This document shows, piece after piece, positions 5,063 through 8,664 of a DNA stretch of 8,664 bases. The stretch is from an uncultured Flavonifractor sp. GTDB taxonomy: Bacteria; Bacillota; Clostridia; Oscillospirales; Oscillospiraceae. The stretch is from contig CANDFO010000088.1 in the NCBI GenBank assembly GCA_947384055.1, positions 1 through 8,664 on the forward strand, written 5' to 3'. The position numbers and the translations under genes are program-made. A model generated the notes under the pieces. That model had not been told where the DNA came from and searched no databases. It worked only from the letters and a program-made list of their open reading frames with translations. Every line of letters begins with the position of its first letter. Positions within the stretch are counted from its first letter, which is position 1.

Positions 5063-5066
5063 ACCT

Positions 5067-6140
5067 ATGCTGAAAATCATCCACGGGGCCGACTTTCATT
5101 TAGACAGCCCCTTTGCCGGACTCCGCCCGGAGCAGGCCGCCCAGCGGCGGAGGGAGCAGCGGGAGCTGCTGGACCGTCTGGCCGCGCTGGCCCGGGAAAA
5201 ACAAGCGGACCTGGTGCTGCTCGCGGGAGATCTGCTGGACTCGGAGCGGGTCTACCGGGAGACGGCCCAGGCCCTGCGCGCCGCGCTGGCCTCCATCCCC
5301 TGCCCGGTGTTCATTGCCCCGGGAAACCATGACTTCTACAGCCGGCAGTCGGTCTGGGCAACTTTGGACTGGCCGGACAACGTACATATTTTTTCCTCCG
5401 GCGCCCTGGAGCAAGTGGAGCTGCCAGACTGCACTGTGTGGGGCCGGGCCTTTACCGACCCCCACCAGGCTTCCAGCCCCCTGGACGGCCTGGCCGTTCC
5501 CGAAGACGGCAGGCTCCACCTCGCCTGCCTCCACGGCTGCGTGGGCCAGGGAAATGACTATGGGCCCATTGCCCCGGAGGATATCTCCGCCAGCGGGCTG
5601 GACTACCTGGCCCTGGGCCATGTCCACCAGGGGAGCGGCCTGCAGAAAGAAGGGCGCACCTATTGGGCCTACCCGGGCTGCCCCGAGGGCCGGGGCTTCG
5701 ACGAGCTGGGGGAGAAGGGCGTACTCTATGTGGAGGCGGAGCCGGGCCGGGCAACCGCACAGTTCGTCCCTCTGGCCAAGCTGCGGTATGAGGTCATCAC
5801 CGCCGACGTCACCGGGCCGCTGGGAGCCCTGTCTGAAATTTTGGAGATCCTGCCTGGAAGGACCAGCGACCTCATCTGCCGCCTGATCCTCACCGGAGAG
5901 AGCGAGGCAGTAGACCTGGCCAATCTGGAGCAGACCCTGGCTCCGGAGTTCTACGGCCTTACCATTATCGACCGCACCCGCCTGCCCCAGGACCTGTGGG
6001 CCCGGCGGGAGGAGGATGCGCTGACGGGGCTGTTCCTCCAGACCATGTGGGACAAATGTCAGGCTGAGCCGGACAACCAGCTCTATCAGCTGGCCGCCCG
6101 GTACGGGCTGGCCGCCCTGGAGGGAGGAGACGGCGCATGA
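5067..6140 (+). CDS. yhaO: SbcD/Mre11-type metallophosphoesterase nuclease, YhaO family
   Basis: The 357-residue protein has the Mre11/SbcD nuclease motifs in order: D9 and H11 in HGADFHLDSPF, D55 in LLAGDLLDSE, N87-H88 in PGNHDF, H156 in CLHG, and H185 and H187 in LGHVHQG. Then comes YPGCPEGRGFDELGEKG (202-218), which is typical of YhaO proteins. The C-terminal part (about 240-357) is the less conserved capping and partner-binding region. It probably cuts DNA ends or structures together with the ATPase encoded next. ATG at 5067 is the start: GAGGAG overlaps the ymdB stop 7 nt upstream, and an upstream in-frame ATG at 5007 would give an unrelated 20-residue leader inside ymdB. The last four bases overlap yhaN (ATGA). 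It could be called sbcD in automatic annotation; YhaO fits better. Confidence 0.92.
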   Translation: MLKIIHGADFHLDSPFAGLRPEQAAQRRREQRELLDRLAALAREKQADLVLLAGDLLDSERVYRETAQALRAALASIPCPVFIAPGNHDFYSRQSVWATLDWPDNVHIFSSGALEQVELPDCTVWGRAFTDPHQASSPLDGLAVPEDGRLHLACLHGCVGQGNDYGPIAPEDISASGLDYLALGHVHQGSGLQKEGRTYWAYPGCPEGRGFDELGEKGVLYVEAEPGRATAQFVPLAKLRYEVITADVTGPLGALSEILEILPGRTSDLICRLILTGESEAVDLANLEQTLAPEFYGLTIIDRTRLPQDLWARREEDALTGLFLQTMWDKCQAEPDNQLYQLAARYGLAALEGGDGA

Positions 6141-8377
6141 AAATTAAATCCATGACCGCCACCTTCGGCAAGCTGGACAAAGCCCGGCTGGAGCCGGGGC
6201 CCGGCCTTACCCTGATCCACGCCCCCAACGAGGGGGGCAAGTCCACCTGGGCCGCCTTCTGGCGCACGATGCTCTACGGAATTGACACCCGGGACCGGGA
6301 CAAAAAGAACTACCTGGCTGACAAAAACCGGTATCAGCCCTGGTCCGGGGCCCCTATGGAGGGCGAAATTCAGCTGGAGCTGGAGGGCAGGGACATTACC
6401 ATCCGCCGCGGCCCCAGGGGAAGCACCCCCTTTGGCTCCTTTTCAGCCGTCTATACCGGCACGCAGGAGCCGGTGCCCGGACTCACCGCCTCCAACTGCG
6501 GCGAGCTGCTCACCGGAGTGGGGGCGGAGGTGTTTTCCCGCTCCGCTTTCCTGGGTGGCGGCGATCTGTCCGTCACCACAGCTCCGGAACTGGAGCGGCG
6601 GATTGCCGCCTTGGTCACGTCGGGCGGAGAGGACGTGTCTTTTTCTCAGGCTATGGCCCGTTTGAAGGAGTGGAAAAACCGCCGTCAGGTCAACAAGAGC
6701 GTGGGGGATATCCCCAAGCTGGAGGGAGAGCTGGAGCAGGTACGGCAGGCTCTGGACCAACTGGCGGAGGTTTCCGCCCAGGCCGCCCAGCTGGAGGGGG
6801 AGCAGTCCCTTTTGGAGCGGGAGCGGGAGCGGCTGGCCCGTCAGGCTGAGGCGCACAAGCTCCTGGCGCAAAACAAGCTGAACCAGCGGTACGCCCGGGC
6901 GGAGGAGGAATACCAGTCCGCCCAGCGCCAGCTGGAAGCCCTGGAGGCGGAACAGGCTGTGCATCCCGTTCCAGATAGAGAGCGGCTGAAAGAGGCCCAG
7001 GGGGAGCTGCAATACCTCAAGGTTTTGGACGAGGAGATCAAACAGGGGGAGGATGCGCTGAAAGAGTCGGAGGAGGCATCCGCCAAGGCGAAGGGGGCCG
7101 CGGAGGATGAGCATTTCCCCGGACTGACCGGGGAGGAGGCGGTGGCAAAGGCTGCCGCCGGCTCCGCCGAATATCAGGCCGTGGTCAAAAAGGCCGGAAC
7201 ACCGGGAAGGTATGTCAAGCTGTTCCTCGGCATGTCGGTTGGCTTTGCCATTGGCTGGCTGTTGAGCAATCTGCTTTTGAAAGGAGGCGCCTCCCCCTTC
7301 ACTCTGGCCGGGCTGATTGCGGGCTCAGCCATCACCTCGCTGATTTTGGGCCTGCTGGCGCGGAAGAAGCGGGAAAGCGCGCAGAAGCTTCTGGAGCAGT
7401 ACGGCGTCCAGACCCCGGAGGAGCTTACCGCCCTGGCCCAGAGCTACCAGGAGCGGTGCCAGGCGGCGGAAAAGGCGGCCCACGAGGTAGAAGTCATTCG
7501 GAATGCCGTTACAGAGCGGCAAAACAGGCGGGAGGAGGAAAAGCAGCAGCTGCTGGAGTTTGTCCACCAGTTCGCTCCGGAGGTGAAGGAGATGTTTGGC
7601 TGTTCCGCGGCTCTGTCCCGGGCGCTGAGCATCGACCACGACCTGGCCGCAGCCCGTGAGCGTGCGGAGGAGCGCCGCCGCCGTCTGGACGATCTGGCCG
7701 AGCAGGGAGGCGGACGCAGCGAAACACCCGCTCCGGAGCTGCCTGTCCCGGAGATGGGGCCGGAGGAGGCAGACCAGGCCTTGGCCCAAACGGTGGCGAG
7801 CCTGGACCAGGTAAACGCCCAGCTCAACCAGGCCTGCGGTGCGCTTCAGGCCATGGGGGACCCCGCAGCTCTGTCCGCCCAGGCGGAACGGCTTTCGGAC
7901 AGGCTTTCCCGCCTGCGGCTGGAGCATGACGCCCTGTCCCTGGCTATGGAGGCCCTCACCCACGCCAACACCCGGCTTCAGGAACGGTTTTCCCCGGAGC
8001 TGAACCGGCTCACCGGACAGTTTATGGCCCGCCTCACCAGAGATCAATACTCGGCCGTGTCCCTCACCCGGGAGCTGGAGGGCTTTGTCCGAACGGGGGA
8101 CGCGGCGCTGCCCCGCTCCGCCCTCTATCTGTCCCGGGGGACGGCGGACCAGCTCTATCTGGCCCTGCGGCTGGCGGTATGCCGTATGTGCCTGCCAGAC
8201 CGGCCTCCGATCCTTTTGGATGACGCCCTGGCCTCCTTTGACGACGGCCGTCTGGAGGCGGCCCTGGAACTGCTGTGGGAGCTGTCCAGCGAGCAGCAGA
8301 TGCTCCTCTTCACCTGCCAGAAGCGGGAGGGGGAAATTCTGGCCAACACCCCGGGCATTCGGAAAATCGAGCTGTGA
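6137..8377 (+). CDS. yhaN: SbcC/Rad50-like AAA ATPase with membrane hairpin, YhaN family
   Basis: This 746-residue SMC/Rad50-like ATPase is the partner of YhaO. The N-terminal ATPase half holds APNEGGKST at 29-37 (Walker A, K35) and VFSRSAFLGGGDLS. A first coiled coil runs about 194-345. Two hydrophobic helices follow (about 362-381 and 387-408, joined by KGGASP and closed by ARKKR), then a second coiled coil (about 410-620). The C-terminal half has LSRGTADQL (signature, S666-R-G), ILLDD (Walker B, 692-696), SFDDGR (D-loop) and FTCQKRE. The membrane hairpin sits where Rad50 has its zinc hook, so the coils probably reach to the membrane. It is shorter than B. subtilis YhaN (about 960 residues), mostly in the coils. 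The Walker A begins with A29 rather than the usual glycine. The ATG overlaps the yhaO stop by 4 nt, with GGAGGAG upstream. Confidence 0.9.
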   Translation: MKIKSMTATFGKLDKARLEPGPGLTLIHAPNEGGKSTWAAFWRTMLYGIDTRDRDKKNYLADKNRYQPWSGAPMEGEIQLELEGRDITIRRGPRGSTPFGSFSAVYTGTQEPVPGLTASNCGELLTGVGAEVFSRSAFLGGGDLSVTTAPELERRIAALVTSGGEDVSFSQAMARLKEWKNRRQVNKSVGDIPKLEGELEQVRQALDQLAEVSAQAAQLEGEQSLLERERERLARQAEAHKLLAQNKLNQRYARAEEEYQSAQRQLEALEAEQAVHPVPDRERLKEAQGELQYLKVLDEEIKQGEDALKESEEASAKAKGAAEDEHFPGLTGEEAVAKAAAGSAEYQAVVKKAGTPGRYVKLFLGMSVGFAIGWLLSNLLLKGGASPFTLAGLIAGSAITSLILGLLARKKRESAQKLLEQYGVQTPEELTALAQSYQERCQAAEKAAHEVEVIRNAVTERQNRREEEKQQLLEFVHQFAPEVKEMFGCSAALSRALSIDHDLAAARERAEERRRRLDDLAEQGGGRSETPAPELPVPEMGPEEADQALAQTVASLDQVNAQLNQACGALQAMGDPAALSAQAERLSDRLSRLRLEHDALSLAMEALTHANTRLQERFSPELNRLTGQFMARLTRDQYSAVSLTRELEGFVRTGDAALPRSALYLSRGTADQLYLALRLAVCRMCLPDRPPILLDDALASFDDGRLEAALELLWELSSEQQMLLFTCQKREGEILANTPGIRKIEL

Positions 8378-8426
8378 ATGGCGCAGCCCCTTGGGAGGGG
8401 GAGCCTGTAAGCCCTTTCTTCGGCAG

Positions 8427-8455
8427 TTGCTTTTTTGAAGCAAAACGGTTATAAT
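8427..8455 (+). promoter_or_regulatory. Promoter of lepB with embedded inverted repeat
   Basis: TTGCTT (8427-8432) and a perfect TATAAT (8450-8455) are 17 nt apart. The -35 is also the left arm of a 6-bp inverted repeat, TTGCTT/AAGCAA (8438-8443), around TTTTG. The transcription start is near 8462, with a short leader containing AGAGGTG. Confidence 0.65.
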
Positions 8456-8486
8456 ACTGGACACGATACAACAAAGAGGTGTTTCC

Positions 8487-8664
8487 ATGGATGAATACAA
8501 CGAACGCCCCCGCGGGGGGGAGGATGCTGAAGCGCAGGAGGAGCCCCTCCGCCCAGGCGCGGAGCTGTACGAGTGGATTCAGCTGTTTTTGGGCTGCGTA
8601 GTGGCGGCGGTGGTGCTGTTCAACTGCGTGGCCCGGCTCACCCGGGTGGACGGCCCCTCCATGG
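8487..8664 (+). CDS. lepB: Signal peptidase I, N-terminal 59 residues (cut by window end)
   Basis: Type I signal peptidases cut signal peptides from exported proteins at the outer face of the membrane. ATG at 8487 follows AGAGGTG by 6 nt. The visible part has an acidic, proline- and glutamate-rich cytoplasmic tail (1-25), one membrane-spanning helix (about 30-49, WIQLFLGCVVAAVVLFNCVA), and then RLTRVDGPSM at 50-59. S58 in GPSM matches the catalytic serine of the SxMxPT motif. The lysine of the Ser-Lys dyad lies beyond the end. Gram-positive enzymes commonly have this single-anchor layout. It has its own promoter after the yhaN operon. The serine motif makes the call good despite the short fragment. 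Confidence 0.88.
   Translation, partial: MDEYNERPRGGEDAEAQEEPLRPGAELYEWIQLFLGCVVAAVVLFNCVARLTRVDGPSM

Noticed and set aside
5007..5066. Upstream start giving yhaO 20 extra residues
   Set aside because: The extension lies within ymdB, is not family-like, and the ATG at 5067 has its own ribosome binding site.
4301..5080. Minus-strand open frame of 259 codons
   Set aside because: Antisense to ymdB; the plus-strand product matches YmdB end to end.
6443..7114. Minus-strand Leu/Gln-rich open frame of 223 codons
   Set aside because: It is the mirror of the yhaN coiled coil; Leu/Gln repeats arise from antisense CTG and CAG codons.
8387..8400. CCCCT/AGGGG hairpin after yhaN as a terminator
   Set aside because: Short stem with GAGCCTG following instead of T residues. 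No convincing terminator is visible before the lepB promoter.
7325..8500. Minus-strand open frame of 391 codons
   Set aside because: Antisense to yhaN, whose signature, Walker B and D-loop motifs lie there. The minus product is composition-biased and has no motifs.

Overview
The window looks like chromosomal DNA from a GC-rich, low-genome-size Firmicute of the Clostridia. An Oscillospiraceae-type gut anaerobe (Flavonifractor, Oscillibacter or Pseudoflavonifractor kind) is my best guess. The reasons are strong AGGAGG-type ribosome binding sites, GTG starts, the rpsO-pnp order, and YmdB and YhaO/YhaN proteins that resemble the Bacillus/Clostridium families rather than proteobacterial ones. The genus is an inference from style and not from a database match.

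Left part (1-2161, minus strand): rpsO (ribosomal protein S15) is transcribed from a good sigma-A promoter at 1960-1988 through a structured leader of about 118 nt. It is followed by pnp (polynucleotide phosphorylase), whose 3' third lies beyond the window edge. The 198-nt rpsO-pnp spacer holds a compact hairpin and a long imperfect inverted repeat just before the pnp start. This is the place where RNase III and PNPase autoregulate pnp in E. coli.

Middle part (2112-4197) is a patch of small independent units. There is a 52-residue ribbon-helix-helix (RHH) protein (+) with its own promoter. A HAD hydrolase (-) and cytidine deaminase cdd (+) diverge from overlapping promoters. A 127-bp noncoding segment may be a dispersed repeat, and it is followed by a two-way terminator. 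Last come two divergent 72-residue XRE-type repressors whose shared 91-bp intergenic region is a near mirror image of itself.

Right part (4222-8377, plus strand) is an operon: ymdB (2',3'-cyclic-nucleotide phosphodiesterase), yhaO (SbcD/Mre11-type nuclease) and yhaN (SbcC/Rad50-type ATPase with a two-helix membrane hairpin inside its coiled coil). The first gap is 4 nt and the second junction is a 4-nt ATGA overlap, so the three are probably translated together. A signal peptidase I gene (lepB) starts from its own promoter at 8427-8455 and is cut at the window end just after its catalytic serine.

The best candidates for something new are the joining of YmdB to a membrane-anchored SbcCD-like pair, the mirrored XRE promoter region, the pnp and rpsO leader RNAs, and a recurring TTGCNT-N17-TATAAT promoter form seen four times. 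I found no CRISPR array, tRNA, rRNA, insertion sequence or phage gene.
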